Shown here: positions 15,906-25,003 of the stretch, one piece after another
Layout: the number at the start of each line of letters is the position of its first letter
Numbering within the stretch: the first letter of the stretch is position 1
Assembly: GCF_003448965.1 (NCBI RefSeq)
Contig: NZ_QRGC01000002.1
Location: 62,001-126,000, forward strand
DNA length: 64,000 bases
From: Oceanicella sp. SM1341
GTDB lineage: Bacteria > Pseudomonadota > Alphaproteobacteria > Rhodobacterales > Rhodobacteraceae
Direction: 5' to 3'
Program-made: the position numbers and the translations under genes
The notes under the pieces: generated by a model
Told to the model about the DNA's origin: nothing
The model's database searches: none
What the model saw: the letters and a program-made list of their open reading frames with translations, nothing else

Positions 15906-16795
15906 CAGATCCCCTTAACCTTTCGTTCGCGTGCCCACAGATAGAGCCCCGAGAGCACGATGACCAGAGTGCCCAGGATGGTGTTCCTGTCCGGGGGTGT
16001 GTCGAAGATGACGTAGGAGTAGAACGTCACGTAGATGATTTGCACGTAGACGATGGGCGCGAGGGTGGAGGCCGGGGCCAGCCGGTGTGCCGTGGTCGCG
16101 ATATAGTGACCGGTGCCGCCGATCAGCCCCAGCATGCCGAACAGGATCCAGTAGCTGGTATCCTCCGGCCACACCCAGTCCGTGGCCGCCGGCGCCACCA
16201 GCATCGCCGAGGCGAGGCCCGAGGCGTAGAACTGCATGGTCATGTTGTGATCGATCCCCGCCAGCGCCCGGGTCATGATGAAGTAGAGCGCGGCGCAGAG
16301 CATGGAGCCGAGCGAGAGCAGGATCGCCCAGTTGAACTCCGCGCTCCAGGGCTGGGTGATGATGAGCACCCCCACGAAGCCCAGCCCGATGGCAAACCAG
16401 CGCCGCGGCCCCACCTTCTCGCCCAGGAGCGGGATCGACAGCGCGCAGACCGCCAGCGGCGAGGCGAACTGCACCGCCGTGGTGACCGTGATCGGCAGGT
16501 AGGCCAGCGCGAAGAAGTTGAACACCGTGGAGCCCAGCAGGAAGGCCGCGCGCAGGATCTCCTTGGAGAGCGCGCGCGAATGCACCAGCGAGGTGAGGCC
16601 CTGCGTGGGCGCGAAGATCGCCAGCACCACGAGGAAATGCACGAGGTAGCGCACGAAGGCGACCTGGAACGCCGGAAACCCGTGCGTGACCAGCCATTTC
16701 GCGGTGGTGTCGAGGCTGGCGAAACACAGGAACGTGGCAAGCATGAGCAGGATCGCCGCCACGGGGCGGTTTTCCTGCGGTCTGAGGTCACTCAT
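15905..16795 (-). CDS. DMT-superfamily permease (two EamA domains)
   Basis: A 296-residue membrane protein with about ten predicted segments and two EamA repeats (FASLDTTAKWLVTHGFPAF and the second beginning near LLSLGSMLCAALYFIMTRAL). The family exports or imports metabolites; the substrate is unknown. The start is supported by AGGACCTCCCG just before the ATG. Its stop overlaps the gnd start, so the two are coupled. Position in the sugar-acid operon suggests transport of an intermediate, but this is inference. Confidence 0.8.
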   Translation of the reverse strand: MSDLRPQENRPVAAILLMLATFLCFASLDTTAKWLVTHGFPAFQVAFVRYLVHFLVVLAIFAPTQGLTSLVHSRALSKEILRAAFLLGSTVFNFFALAYLPITVTTAVQFASPLAVCALSIPLLGEKVGPRRWFAIGLGFVGVLIITQPWSAEFNWAILLSLGSMLCAALYFIMTRALAGIDHNMTMQFYASGLASAMLVAPAATDWVWPEDTSYWILFGMLGLIGGTGHYIATTAHRLAPASTLAPIVYVQIIYVTFYSYVIFDTPPDRNTILGTLVIVLSGLYLWARERKVKGI

Positions 16796-16880
16796 CGGGA
16801 GGTCCTTCGGAGGGGCGGATGCCACAAGGATGTAGCATCCGCCCGGGGATTGCCAGTGCGGGTTCCCGCGAAAGGCGAGT

Positions 16881-17846
16881 TCAGGCGCGGGAGATATCGT
16901 CCTCGATGAACCAGCGCACCGAATCCTCGAAGCTCTCGTCGGTGGCGAAGCCGAGCGCGCGGCCGCGGGCGCTGTCGACCTTCGCGCGCCAGCCCTCGAG
17001 GATGCCCTCGATTTCGGGCTCGCGGTTCCAGGTGATGCGGGCGGCGGCCTCGGGCCCGGCGACGCGGGTCATCGCGGCGATCATCTCGCCCACCGTGTCG
17101 GAGCGGCCGTTGAGGTTGAGCGCGCGGTTGGTGCCCCAGGCCTCGGCCGGCAGGGCGGCGGCATGCAGGATGTTGCCCACCACGGTGCGCGGCGCGCTGT
17201 GCCAGATGACGAAATCCTCGCCCACCGGGCAGTTCGCCGCCTCGCCCTGCAGCGGCTCGCGGAAGATCGAGGACATGAAGGAGGAAGCGGCGGCGTTGGG
17301 CCGGCCCGGGCGGATGGTGACCGTGGGCAGGCGCAGCGCCCGGCCGTCGAGGAAGCCGCGGCGCGAGTAGTCTGTGAGCAGGTATTCGCAGGCCACCTTC
17401 TGCGCGCCGTAGGAGGTCTGCGGGTTGGCCGGCGTGTCGTCGCGCACGGTCTCGGGCGCCTCGCCGCCATGCGCGGCACAGGAGGAGGCGTAGACGAACA
17501 CCGGGCAGTTGCCCTGCGCCCGCGCCGCCTCCATGAGCGTGAGCGTGCCGAAGAGGTTCACCCGCATGCCGAGGTCGAAATCCTTCTCCGCAGCACCCGA
17601 GACCACGGCGGCGAGGTGGAAGACCACGTCGAACCGCTCCTCGAACACCTTGTTCACCGCGCCGGGGTCGGCGATGTCGCAGGCCCGGGTGATGACCGGG
17701 AAGCCCGCCTCCGGTGCCGCGGGGGCGGCGATGTCGACGAGGGTGAGCCCGCTCACCGCCTGCCCGGCCACGATGCCTTCCGCGGCGATGGCGCGGGCGA
17801 GTTTCTGCCCGATGAAGCCGCCGCCGCCGGTTACCAGTACCTTCAC
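16881..17846 (-). CDS. denD: DenD-like NAD-dependent dehydrogenase (D-erythronate dehydrogenase family)
   Basis: A 321-residue short-chain dehydrogenase/epimerase-type protein with GGGGFIGQKLARAI (8-21), FHLAAVVSGAAEKDFDLGMRV, the catalytic Ser region VYASSCAAHGG and the YGAQKVACEYLL (YxxxK) motif. The pattern AAVVSGAAEKDFDLG and RPGRPNAAASSF is typical of DenD, which oxidises D-erythronate to 2-keto-erythronate. It overlaps the upstream beta-hydroxyacid dehydrogenase gene by four bases. The usual partner kinase and isomerase genes (denK/otnK, otnI) are not in the window, so the true substrate may differ. Confidence 0.78.
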   Translation of the reverse strand: MKVLVTGGGGFIGQKLARAIAAEGIVAGQAVSGLTLVDIAAPAAPEAGFPVITRACDIADPGAVNKVFEERFDVVFHLAAVVSGAAEKDFDLGMRVNLFGTLTLMEAARAQGNCPVFVYASSCAAHGGEAPETVRDDTPANPQTSYGAQKVACEYLLTDYSRRGFLDGRALRLPTVTIRPGRPNAAASSFMSSIFREPLQGEAANCPVGEDFVIWHSAPRTVVGNILHAAALPAEAWGTNRALNLNGRSDTVGEMIAAMTRVAGPEAAARITWNREPEIEGILEGWRAKVDSARGRALGFATDESFEDSVRWFIEDDISRA

Positions 17847-18736
17847 GCCCGGCCTCCCAGCTTGGAGGCGAACCAGTCGACCATCTCGGGCACCATGCGC
17901 TCGCCCGCGCCGTCGGCCTTGGCGAGGCCGAGGGCGGTCTTTGCCGCTTGCGACATGATCGAGGGCACGCCGAAATCATCGGCCATGGTGGCGTAGTAGC
18001 CCACGTCCTTGCGGGCGTTGGACACGGAGAACTGCAGCTTGGTCGCGTCGCCGTCCACGCCGTAGGCCTTGATGAAATCCATCATGCCCGAGCCGTTGGG
18101 CCCGGCCGCCATCACGCCGTAGAGCTTGTCGCGCGGCAGGCCGGCGACATCGGCCATGGCGAAGGCCTCGGACATCGCGCAGGCGGTGGTCATGGCGTAG
18201 AAGTTGTTGATGAGCTTGAGCGTGTGCCCGGCGCCGAGCGGGCCGACGTGGAACACGTTCTCGCCGAGGTCGGCGAACACCGGCTGGGCGCGGGCATAGT
18301 CTTCCTGGGCGCCGGCGGCCATGATGTTGAGCGCGCCCTCGAGCGCATGGGTGGGGGTGCGGCCCAGCGGCGCGTCCATGTAGGCGGCGCCCGCGGCGGC
18401 CACTTCCGCGCCGAGCGCCTTGGTGGAGCCGGGCAGGGAGGTGCCGAAGTCGATCACCAGCGCGCCCGGCTTCAGCCCGGCGATCACCCCGTCCTCGCCG
18501 CGCATCCGCGCCTCGACCGAGGCGGAGGTGTCCATGCACAGCATCACGATCTCGGAGGCGGCGGCGACCTCGCGCGCCGTGCCCACCTCGGTGGCGCCGC
18601 GCGCCACGGCGGCGTCGATGTTGGGGCGCGAGCGGTTGGCGGTGACGGTCATCGGGTAGCCGAGGCCCTGCAGCCGCTCGACCATGGCCGATCCCATGAG
18701 GCCGAGGCCGATGAATCCGATGGCGGGCTTGCTCAT
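17843..18736 (-). CDS. Beta-hydroxyacid dehydrogenase (3-hydroxyisobutyrate dehydrogenase family)
   Basis: A 297-residue NAD(P)-dependent dehydrogenase with GFIGLGLMGSAMVERL at the N-terminus, the substrate-binding region DAPLGRTPTHALEG, and the catalytic Lys174 in AGHTLKLINNFY with Asn178. The family includes tartronate-semialdehyde reductase, L-threonate dehydrogenase (LtnD) and 3-hydroxyisobutyrate dehydrogenase. In an operon with DenD-like and UxaA-like genes a sugar-acid substrate is likely. Overlaps denD by four bases. Confidence 0.82.
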   Translation of the reverse strand: MSKPAIGFIGLGLMGSAMVERLQGLGYPMTVTANRSRPNIDAAVARGATEVGTAREVAAASEIVMLCMDTSASVEARMRGEDGVIAGLKPGALVIDFGTSLPGSTKALGAEVAAAGAAYMDAPLGRTPTHALEGALNIMAAGAQEDYARAQPVFADLGENVFHVGPLGAGHTLKLINNFYAMTTACAMSEAFAMADVAGLPRDKLYGVMAAGPNGSGMMDFIKAYGVDGDATKLQFSVSNARKDVGYYATMADDFGVPSIMSQAAKTALGLAKADGAGERMVPEMVDWFASKLGGRA

Positions 18737-18764
18737 GTCGGGGTCCTTTCGGGGAAGTGGGGTG

Positions 18765-19190
18765 TCAGCGGCGCAGCAGCAGCAGCGCGCCGGCGGTGAT
18801 GAGGGCGATGCCGAGCCAGCCGGAGGCCGACAGCCGCTCGCCCAGGAACAGCGCCGCGAACACGGCGACGAAGACGACGCTGAGCTTGTCCACCGGCGCC
18901 ACGCGCGAGGCTTCGCCCAGTTTCAGCGCCCGGAAATAGCACAGCCAGGAGGCGCCGGTGGCAAGCCCCGAGGCCGCGAGCCACAGCAGGGTGCGCCCCG
19001 GCAGCGGGTCGGGCAGCGAGAGCTTGCCGGTGGCGGCCAGCAGCGCGCCGAGGGCCACCACCACCACGATGGTGCGGATGAAGGTGGCGAGATCGCTGTC
19101 GATCCCCTCCACCCCGATCTTGGCGAGGATGGCGGTGAGGGCGGCGAAGCCCGCGGCGCCGAAGGCCCAGAGCTGCCAGGATTGCATCAT
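18765..19190 (-). CDS. Small EamA-domain membrane protein
   Basis: A 141-residue protein with a single EamA repeat and about five predicted membrane segments. It ends with ALFLGERLSASGWLGIALIT, a typical EamA closing motif. Half-size DMT proteins work as homo- or heterodimers. It overlaps the upstream Gfo/Idh gene by four bases and precedes the beta-hydroxyacid dehydrogenase gene by 28 bases. The substrate is unknown. Confidence 0.75.
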   Translation of the reverse strand: MMQSWQLWAFGAAGFAALTAILAKIGVEGIDSDLATFIRTIVVVVALGALLAATGKLSLPDPLPGRTLLWLAASGLATGASWLCYFRALKLGEASRVAPVDKLSVVFVAVFAALFLGERLSASGWLGIALITAGALLLLRR

Positions 19191-20248
19191 GTCGGAACCC
19201 GTCTCGGCGCGCTGCCGGGGCCGCGGTCGCCGTCGTTCGTGTCGTCGTCGCCGGGCGCGGCGGGGTCGCGCAGCGCCGCCGCGGCGGCGGCGCGGGCCTC
19301 CAGCGCCGCGGCGAGGCTGGCGCGGGCCTGCGCGAAGGGGACGGCGGGGGCGGCGCCCGCCTCCACCATGTCGGCGAAATGCGCGAGCTGGCGGGCCGCC
19401 GGCGGCTCGCCCCGCGCGCCGAGGTCGATGGCCGAGAGCGCGCGCGAGCAGTCGGCCTGCCCGTCGCCCTCGAAGCGCCAGAGCCTGAGCGAGGGGAAGC
19501 CGATGGCGCCCTCGGTGCCGGAGATCTGCCAGCAGTCGAGCCCGGTGGGGGCGACGCCGGGGGCTTCGCCCGCCGCCGCTTCCCAGCCCCAGGGGGTGAG
19601 GGCGGCATCGGTGGCGAGCAGGGTGAACAGCCCGCCGGAGGCGAAGCGGCCGCAGAGCGCGAATGCGTCCTCAACCGGCCCGCGGCGGGCATGGGCGGAG
19701 GAGAGGGCGGCCATGCCGGCGATCTCGCCGCCGAGGTGGCGCAGGAGGTCGATCTCCTCCACCAGGGCCGCGAAGGCCGGGCCGCCGCGGGCGGCGAGGC
19801 GGCGCTCGTCGGTGTAGAGGCTGCGCGGCTGGCGCAGGGCCCATTGCGCCTGGATGGCGGTGAGCGTGCCCACCGCGCCGGAGGCGATCAGGCTGCGCGC
19901 GGCGCCCACCGCGGCATGGTGGCGGCGCTCCAGCCCCACCAGCACCGGGGTGTCGGCCGCGGCGGCCACCTCGGTGTCGAATTCCTCGAGCGAGGCGGGC
20001 AGCGGCCCGGTGAGCAGCACCGGCCAGCCCCGCGCCGCGGCGGCCGCGATCACCGCCGGCCGGTCGGCGCAATCGCCGATCACGGCGGCATCGGCCTGGC
20101 GGGCGAAGCCGCGCACCGCGGCCGCACCCCCCGTGGCCACCAGCCCCGCCAGCCTCAGCCGGTCGTGCCGGGCGAGCAGGCCCGCGCACTGGCGCAGGCC
20201 GGCCCCCTGGCCGATCAGCAATATGGCCGGCCGGGCTGCCACGCTCAC
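19187..20248 (-). CDS. Gfo/Idh/MocA-like oxidoreductase
   Basis: A 353-residue protein with the two-domain layout of Gfo/Idh/MocA dehydrogenases. The N-terminal nucleotide domain begins ILLIGQGAGLRQCAGLL; the glycine motif is atypical (GQGAG). It continues with a family-like VLVGLERRHHAAVGAARSLI and a C-terminal substrate domain (GTEGAIGFPSLRLWRF). A GTG start overlapping the upstream stop (GTGA) is chosen; no ATG fits. The C-terminus is a long Asp/Arg-rich tail. The weak cofactor motif leaves open whether it is catalytically active. Probably oxidises a sugar or inositol-type acid of the operon's pathway. Confidence 0.7.
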   Translation of the reverse strand: MSVAARPAILLIGQGAGLRQCAGLLARHDRLRLAGLVATGGAAAVRGFARQADAAVIGDCADRPAVIAAAAARGWPVLLTGPLPASLEEFDTEVAAAADTPVLVGLERRHHAAVGAARSLIASGAVGTLTAIQAQWALRQPRSLYTDERRLAARGGPAFAALVEEIDLLRHLGGEIAGMAALSSAHARRGPVEDAFALCGRFASGGLFTLLATDAALTPWGWEAAAGEAPGVAPTGLDCWQISGTEGAIGFPSLRLWRFEGDGQADCSRALSAIDLGARGEPPAARQLAHFADMVEAGAAPAVPFAQARASLAAALEARAAAAAALRDPAAPGDDDTNDGDRGPGSAPRRVPT

Positions 20249-21753
20249 ATCACCGCGCCGATCAGCCAGGGCACGAACTCGTTGTCGCCCAGGCCCTGGG
20301 CCTCGGATTTCGACATCTCGCCCGAGGCGACGCGCAGCAGCAGCTCGTAGATCTCGCGACCCACCTCCTCCACCGTGCGGCCCTCGGTGAGGATGGCCCC
20401 GGCGTTCACGTCCATGTCCTCGACCATGCGGGTGTACATCTCGGTGTTCGTCGCGATCTTGATGGAGGGCGAGGGCTTGGCCCCGAAGGCCGAGCCGCGC
20501 CCGGTGGTGAAGGCCACCAGGTTGCAGCCCGAGGCGATCTGCCCGGTGACGGATGCGGGATCGTAGCCCGGACTGTCCATGAAGGTGAAGCCCTTCGCGG
20601 TCACCGGCTCGCCGTACTTGTAGACACCGTTGAGCGGCGAGGTGCCGCCCTTGGCCGCCGCGCCGAGGGATTTCTCGAGGATGGTGGTCAGCCCGCCCTT
20701 CTTGTTGCCCGGCGAGGGGTTGTTGTCCATCGAGCCCTTGTTGCGGGCGGTGTAGTCCTCCCACCACTTGATGAGGCCGATGAGCTTCTGCCCGATCTCG
20801 GGCGAGGCGGCGCGGCGGGTGAGCAGGTGCTCGGCGCCGTAGATCTCCGGCGTCTCGGCCAGCACGCCGGTGGCGCCCTGGGCGGCGAGCAGGTCGCAGG
20901 CATAGCCCAGGGCGGGGTTCGCCGTGATGCCCGACCACGCGTCGGAGCCGCCGCATTGCAGGGCGACCATCAGCTCGGAGGCCGGGCAGGGCTCGCGCGT
21001 GAACTGGTTGGCGACGGGCAGCATCTTCTCGATCTTCTCGATGCCCGCCTCGATGGTGCGGCGCAGGCCCGCCACGTCCTGGATGTTCATGGTCTGGAAG
21101 GTCGGGCCCTGCTCGAGCCCGTAGAGCGACAGGAGCCAGTCGATCTGGTTCACCTCGCAGCCCAGCCCCACCATCAGCACCGCGGCATGGTTGGGGTGGC
21201 GGGCATAGCCCCACATCACCCGGTTGAGCGCCTCGAACCCGTCGCCGTCGCCGGCCATGCCGCAGCCGGTGCCGTGCACGAAGGCCACGACGCCATCCAC
21301 GTTGGGATAGTCCTTGAGCTTCTCGGGGGTGAAATGCGCGGCGATGCGCTTCGCCGCGGTGGCCGAGCAGTTCACCGAGGTGACCACGGCGATGTAGTTG
21401 CGCGTGCCCACCCGGCCGCTCGCGCGGCGGTAGCCCATGAACGTGTCGGGCGTGGCCGCCGGAGTGACCGGGCGCAGGTCGGTGCCGAACTCGTATTCCA
21501 CGTCGACATTGCGGAACTCGAGGTTGTGGCTGTGGACATGCGCGCCCGGCGCGATGTCCTCGGAGGCATAGCCGATCACCTGCGCGTACTTGCGCACCGC
21601 CTCGCCCTTCGCGATGGCGCGGGTGGCGATCTTGTGGCCCCGGGGCACGAGGCCGATGGTCTCGGCCCCGTTCTCCAGTGCCACCCCCGCGGCGAGCGGC
21701 TTCACCGCCGTCACCACGTTGTCCTGCGGATCGAGTCTGACCCAGTCAGCCAT
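20245..21753 (-). CDS. UxaA-family sugar-acid dehydratase (altronate/galactarate dehydratase type)
   Basis: A 502-residue protein with an N-terminal SAF domain (residues about 1-100) fused to the UxaA dehydratase domain (about 110-500). Motifs include GYRRASGRVGTRNYIAVV, NCSATAAKRIA, HGTGCGM, GLGCEVNQ, ALQCGGSDAWSGITANPALG and FMDSPGYDPASVTGQIASGC. The family uses a metal to remove water from altronate, galactarate or related acids to give 2-keto-3-deoxy acids. It starts 13 bases after the TRAP permease stop, so the imported acid is its likely substrate. Which acid cannot be told from sequence. Confidence 0.85.
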   Translation of the reverse strand: MADWVRLDPQDNVVTAVKPLAAGVALENGAETIGLVPRGHKIATRAIAKGEAVRKYAQVIGYASEDIAPGAHVHSHNLEFRNVDVEYEFGTDLRPVTPAATPDTFMGYRRASGRVGTRNYIAVVTSVNCSATAAKRIAAHFTPEKLKDYPNVDGVVAFVHGTGCGMAGDGDGFEALNRVMWGYARHPNHAAVLMVGLGCEVNQIDWLLSLYGLEQGPTFQTMNIQDVAGLRRTIEAGIEKIEKMLPVANQFTREPCPASELMVALQCGGSDAWSGITANPALGYACDLLAAQGATGVLAETPEIYGAEHLLTRRAASPEIGQKLIGLIKWWEDYTARNKGSMDNNPSPGNKKGGLTTILEKSLGAAAKGGTSPLNGVYKYGEPVTAKGFTFMDSPGYDPASVTGQIASGCNLVAFTTGRGSAFGAKPSPSIKIATNTEMYTRMVEDMDVNAGAILTEGRTVEEVGREIYELLLRVASGEMSKSEAQGLGDNEFVPWLIGAVM

Positions 21754-21766
21754 TTCTCAAGCCCTC

Positions 21767-23356
21767 TCAGAGGAAGATTTCGATGATTCCCGGCCAGACC
21801 AGCAGAACCGCGAGCGCGAGGATCTGCAGGCCGATGAACGGCAGGAACCCCTTGAAAATGTCGGTGAGCGAGATTTCCGGCGGCGCCACCGACTTGAGGT
21901 AGAAGGCCGCGGGCCCGAAGGGCGGCGAGAGGAAGCTCACCTGCATGTTCATGCAGAACACCACGCCGAACCAGACGGCCACGTTGGAGGCCGAGAGCGT
22001 GCCGAACACCCCGATCTCCTCCACCGGCAGCTTCAGCACGATGGGCAGGAACACCGGCATGACCAGCAGCACGATGCCCACCCAGTCCATGAAGGCGCCC
22101 ATGAACAGGAAGATCACCATCATCACCAGGATGATCGACATGGTCGGCATCTCGGCGCCGGTGATGAGGTTGGCCACGTAGGTGGGGCCGCCGGCGAGCG
22201 TGTAGGCCCCGGCCAGCGCCGTGGCGCCGATGGTCACCCACACGATGGTGCCGGTGGCCTTCACCGTGCGCAGCAGGCTGTCCCACACGAGGCCCACCGA
22301 GGCCTCGCCGCGCACCACCGCGATGACGAACACCGCCACGGCGCCCATGGCCGCCGCCTCGGTGATGCCGGTGATGCCGCCGTAGATCGAGCCCAGCACC
22401 ACGCCGATGACGATGATCGGCGCCACGAGGCCCTTGCCCATGCTCCAGCCCTTGGAGAGCCGGCCGAGCCCGAGGAAGGCGATGATGCCGAGCGCCACCG
22501 CTGTGACGATGCCCAGCGGCAGCAGGTCGCCCGCCATGCCGAGCACGATCGGGTCCACCCCCTCCTGGGGCACGTTCTGGCCGCTGACGGTGAGGAACAG
22601 CGCGCGCAGGAACAGCGCGATGGCAAAGCCCGCCACCAGCAGCATCAGGAAGCTCAGGAACAGCAGGCCCTTCTCGCGGCCCACCGGCTCGCCCGGCACC
22701 GGCTCGGGCAGGGGCGCGTCCTGCGGGCGCAGCTGGGTGCGGATGATGATGTAGATGATGAAGAACGAGGCCAGCATGAAGCCGGGCAGGAAGGAGGCGG
22801 TGAACAGCGAGCGGATCGAGGTCTCGGTGATCAGCCCGTACATGATGAGCACGATCGAGGGCGGGATCATCGTGCCGAGCGAGCCCGAGGCGCAGATCGT
22901 GCCGACCGCGAGGTTCTGGTTGTAGCCCAGCCGCAGCATCTGCGGCAGCGCGATCAGGCCCAGCAGCACCACCTCGCCGCCGATGATGCCCGACATCGCC
23001 GCCATGATCACCGCCATGATGGATGTGACGATGGCGATGCCGCCGCGCGTGCCCGAGAGCCAGACGTTGAGCGAGGAGTACATCGACGTGGCGATGCCGG
23101 AGCGTTCCAGCAGGTTCGCCATGAAGATGAACAGCGGGATCGAGATCAGCACGTAGTCGGTCAGCAGGCCGTAGACCCGCTGGGCGAGGATGTTGAGCGG
23201 CCCGGTGCCGAAATTGCCGAACAGCAGGTCGGGCCCGAATTTCATCACCATCACGCCGACGGCGAGGAAGGCGGAGGCGAAACCGAGCGGCATCCCGATG
23301 GCCAGCGTCGCGAGCAGCGCCAGCAGCAGGATGAGGGAGATTGTACCTGTATCCAT
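21767..23356 (-). CDS. TRAP transporter large permease (DctM), sugar-acid operon
   Basis: A 529-residue DctM-type subunit, longer than the malonate one, with an insertion around residues 225-290 (LRPQDAPLPEPVPGEPVGRE then extra segments). Family motifs are ISIPLFIFMANLLERSG, MSGIIGGEVVLLGLIALPQM, GSLGTMIPPSIVLIMYGLI and FMGAFMDWVGIVLLVMPVF. This length class is usual for 2-keto acid or sugar-acid TRAP systems. Coupled closely to the small subunit (11 bases) and followed by the UxaA-type dehydratase. Confidence 0.87.
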   Translation of the reverse strand: MDTGTISLILLLALLATLAIGMPLGFASAFLAVGVMVMKFGPDLLFGNFGTGPLNILAQRVYGLLTDYVLISIPLFIFMANLLERSGIATSMYSSLNVWLSGTRGGIAIVTSIMAVIMAAMSGIIGGEVVLLGLIALPQMLRLGYNQNLAVGTICASGSLGTMIPPSIVLIMYGLITETSIRSLFTASFLPGFMLASFFIIYIIIRTQLRPQDAPLPEPVPGEPVGREKGLLFLSFLMLLVAGFAIALFLRALFLTVSGQNVPQEGVDPIVLGMAGDLLPLGIVTAVALGIIAFLGLGRLSKGWSMGKGLVAPIIVIGVVLGSIYGGITGITEAAAMGAVAVFVIAVVRGEASVGLVWDSLLRTVKATGTIVWVTIGATALAGAYTLAGGPTYVANLITGAEMPTMSIILVMMVIFLFMGAFMDWVGIVLLVMPVFLPIVLKLPVEEIGVFGTLSASNVAVWFGVVFCMNMQVSFLSPPFGPAAFYLKSVAPPEISLTDIFKGFLPFIGLQILALAVLLVWPGIIEIFL

Positions 23357-23367
23357 TGTCGGGTGCC

Positions 23368-23895
23368 TCAGTCTTCCAGGTCGTCTGCGGGGTTGTGGAA
23401 TTCCTTGTCCTTCGACCAGTCGCAGATGAGGTTGGTCACCGCCTGCACGGCGACAAGGCAGATGATGAGCAGCACCAGCGGCTTCAGCGTGGCCGGGATC
23501 GGCGGGTCGAAGGCGGTGCCGAAGGTCTCCCAGCGCAGGAGCTTGTCGCGCGCCTCGTTGTAGCCGCCCCAGACGATGGCCACCGCGAAGGCGACGATGA
23601 GCGCGGTGGAGATCAGGTCGCAGACACGCTGCAGCGAGCGCGGCATCAGGTCGTAGAGCACGAAGATGCGGATGTGCGCGCGCTGCTGCATGGCATAGAG
23701 CCCGGAGAACAGGAACACGAAGCCCGCCATCCACAGCGACAGCTCGGTGGCCCAGATCGTGGCGGATTCGAAGACGTAGCGCATCATGATCTCGTAGGCC
23801 ATGACCAGCACCATCGCGGCGATGAGCAGCATGGTCACCCGCCCGACGGCGACGCTGATCCAGTCCATGACACTGGTCTTTTCATGTTCGACCAC
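23368..23895 (-). CDS. TRAP transporter small permease (DctQ), sugar-acid operon
   Basis: A 175-residue protein with four predicted membrane segments and DctQ motifs (VLVMAYEIMMRYVFESATIW, ATELSLWMAGFVFLFSGLYA, RAHIRIFVLYDLM). I chose the GTG at 23895 because a perfect AGGAGG site (23904-23909) lies 8 bases before it; the in-frame ATG at 23922 lies upstream of that site. It partners the large permease that follows. Confidence 0.85.
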   Translation of the reverse strand: MVEHEKTSVMDWISVAVGRVTMLLIAAMVLVMAYEIMMRYVFESATIWATELSLWMAGFVFLFSGLYAMQQRAHIRIFVLYDLMPRSLQRVCDLISTALIVAFAVAIVWGGYNEARDKLLRWETFGTAFDPPIPATLKPLVLLIICLVAVQAVTNLICDWSKDKEFHNPADDLED

Positions 23896-23989
23896 TGCGA
23901 ATTCCTCCTGTCTCCGGGGCATCAGAACAGCGGGCGGGCACCCGTATGGGCACCCGCCGGCAGGTTTCTCGGGCTCGCGGAAGCGTGCG

Positions 23990-25003
23990 TTACTGGATCA
24001 GGCCCAGCTTCTCGAGGAAGGCCGTGTGGCTTTCGACAAGCGCCTTGGCTTCCGGGGACTTCTCGGCCCAGCCCTTCCAGGCTTCCTGCGCGGCCGTGCG
24101 GAAGGCCATGCGGTCTTCCTGGCTCCAGTTGTGCAGGGTCACGCCCTGTTCCTTGAGCTTCGCGGCGGCCTCGTTGTTGGCCACCTCGAACTTCAGCGAG
24201 GTCTGGAAGCCGAGCTTCTGCATCGCCACCTCGATGATGCGCTGGATGTCCGGCGGCAGGCTGTCCCACTTGTCCTTGCGGATCGCGAGATGGTCCGAGG
24301 GCATGGAGTGGAAGCCGGGGTAGGTGGCATGCGTGGCGATGTCGTAGAGGCCGAGGCCCACGTTGTTCGCCAAGCCCGAGGCATCGGCGCCGTCGATGAT
24401 CTTGGTCTCGAGCGCGGTGAAGATCTCGGTGAAGTCCATCACCACCGGCTTGGAGCCGAGCGAGGCGAAGATCTCGGTCTCGAGGCCCGGGGGCGAGCGG
24501 AACTTCCAGTCCTTCAGGTCGGCCACGCCGGTGAGCGGGTTGTTGGAGGCGAGCGATTCCTGCCCGTAGATCCACCAGCCCACCAGGTGCATGTTGAATT
24601 CTTCGTAGAGCGCCTGCGCCTGCTCCATGCCGCCGCCGTCGTACAGCCAGGCGTACTGCTGCCAGGGCGTGTCGTAGCCGCCCATGATGTCGCCGACGAA
24701 CTGGAAGCCGGCGTTCTTGCCGGTCTGGTAGGCGCCGCCGGTCATGTCGCCGTCGAGGATGCCCGAGGCGGCGGCGTCGAAGGTCTCCACCGTCTTCACG
24801 ACGGAGGAGGAGTAGAACATCTCGATGGCAAGACGCCCGCCCGACATCACCTGCACGTCATCGACGAACTGGGCGGCGAGCTTCCCCGACACCGTCTCCG
24901 GCGCGTAATGGGTCTGGATGCGCAGGGTGTATTCCTGGGCCGAGGCGGCGGTGGCGGAAATGGCGGCCGCAGCCACACCTGCGAGCAGAAGAGAAAGTTT
25001 CAT
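23990..25003 (-). CDS. TRAP transporter substrate-binding protein (DctP), sugar-acid operon
   Basis: A 337-residue periplasmic protein with a signal peptide ending ATAASAQ. It belongs to the DctP group with TLRIQTHYAPETVSGKLAAQ, GGRLAIEMFYSSSVVKTVET, WKFRSPPGLETEIFASLGSK and GADASGLANNVGLGLYDIA. The binding pocket Arg of RSPPG is the usual carboxylate anchor. This subgroup (TAXI-like or keto-acid P6-type sequences) often binds 2-keto acids or sugar acids. First gene of the operon; GGGAGGACC precedes the ATG by about 6 bases. Confidence 0.85.
   Translation of the reverse strand: MKLSLLLAGVAAAAISATAASAQEYTLRIQTHYAPETVSGKLAAQFVDDVQVMSGGRLAIEMFYSSSVVKTVETFDAAASGILDGDMTGGAYQTGKNAGFQFVGDIMGGYDTPWQQYAWLYDGGGMEQAQALYEEFNMHLVGWWIYGQESLASNNPLTGVADLKDWKFRSPPGLETEIFASLGSKPVVMDFTEIFTALETKIIDGADASGLANNVGLGLYDIATHATYPGFHSMPSDHLAIRKDKWDSLPPDIQRIIEVAMQKLGFQTSLKFEVANNEAAAKLKEQGVTLHNWSQEDRMAFRTAAQEAWKGWAEKSPEAKALVESHTAFLEKLGLIQ

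Noticed and set aside
13197-15944. A 915-codon plus-strand frame opposite the aminotransferase and gnd genes
   Set aside because: Antisense shadow with Gly/His/Ala-rich content and no recognisable domain.
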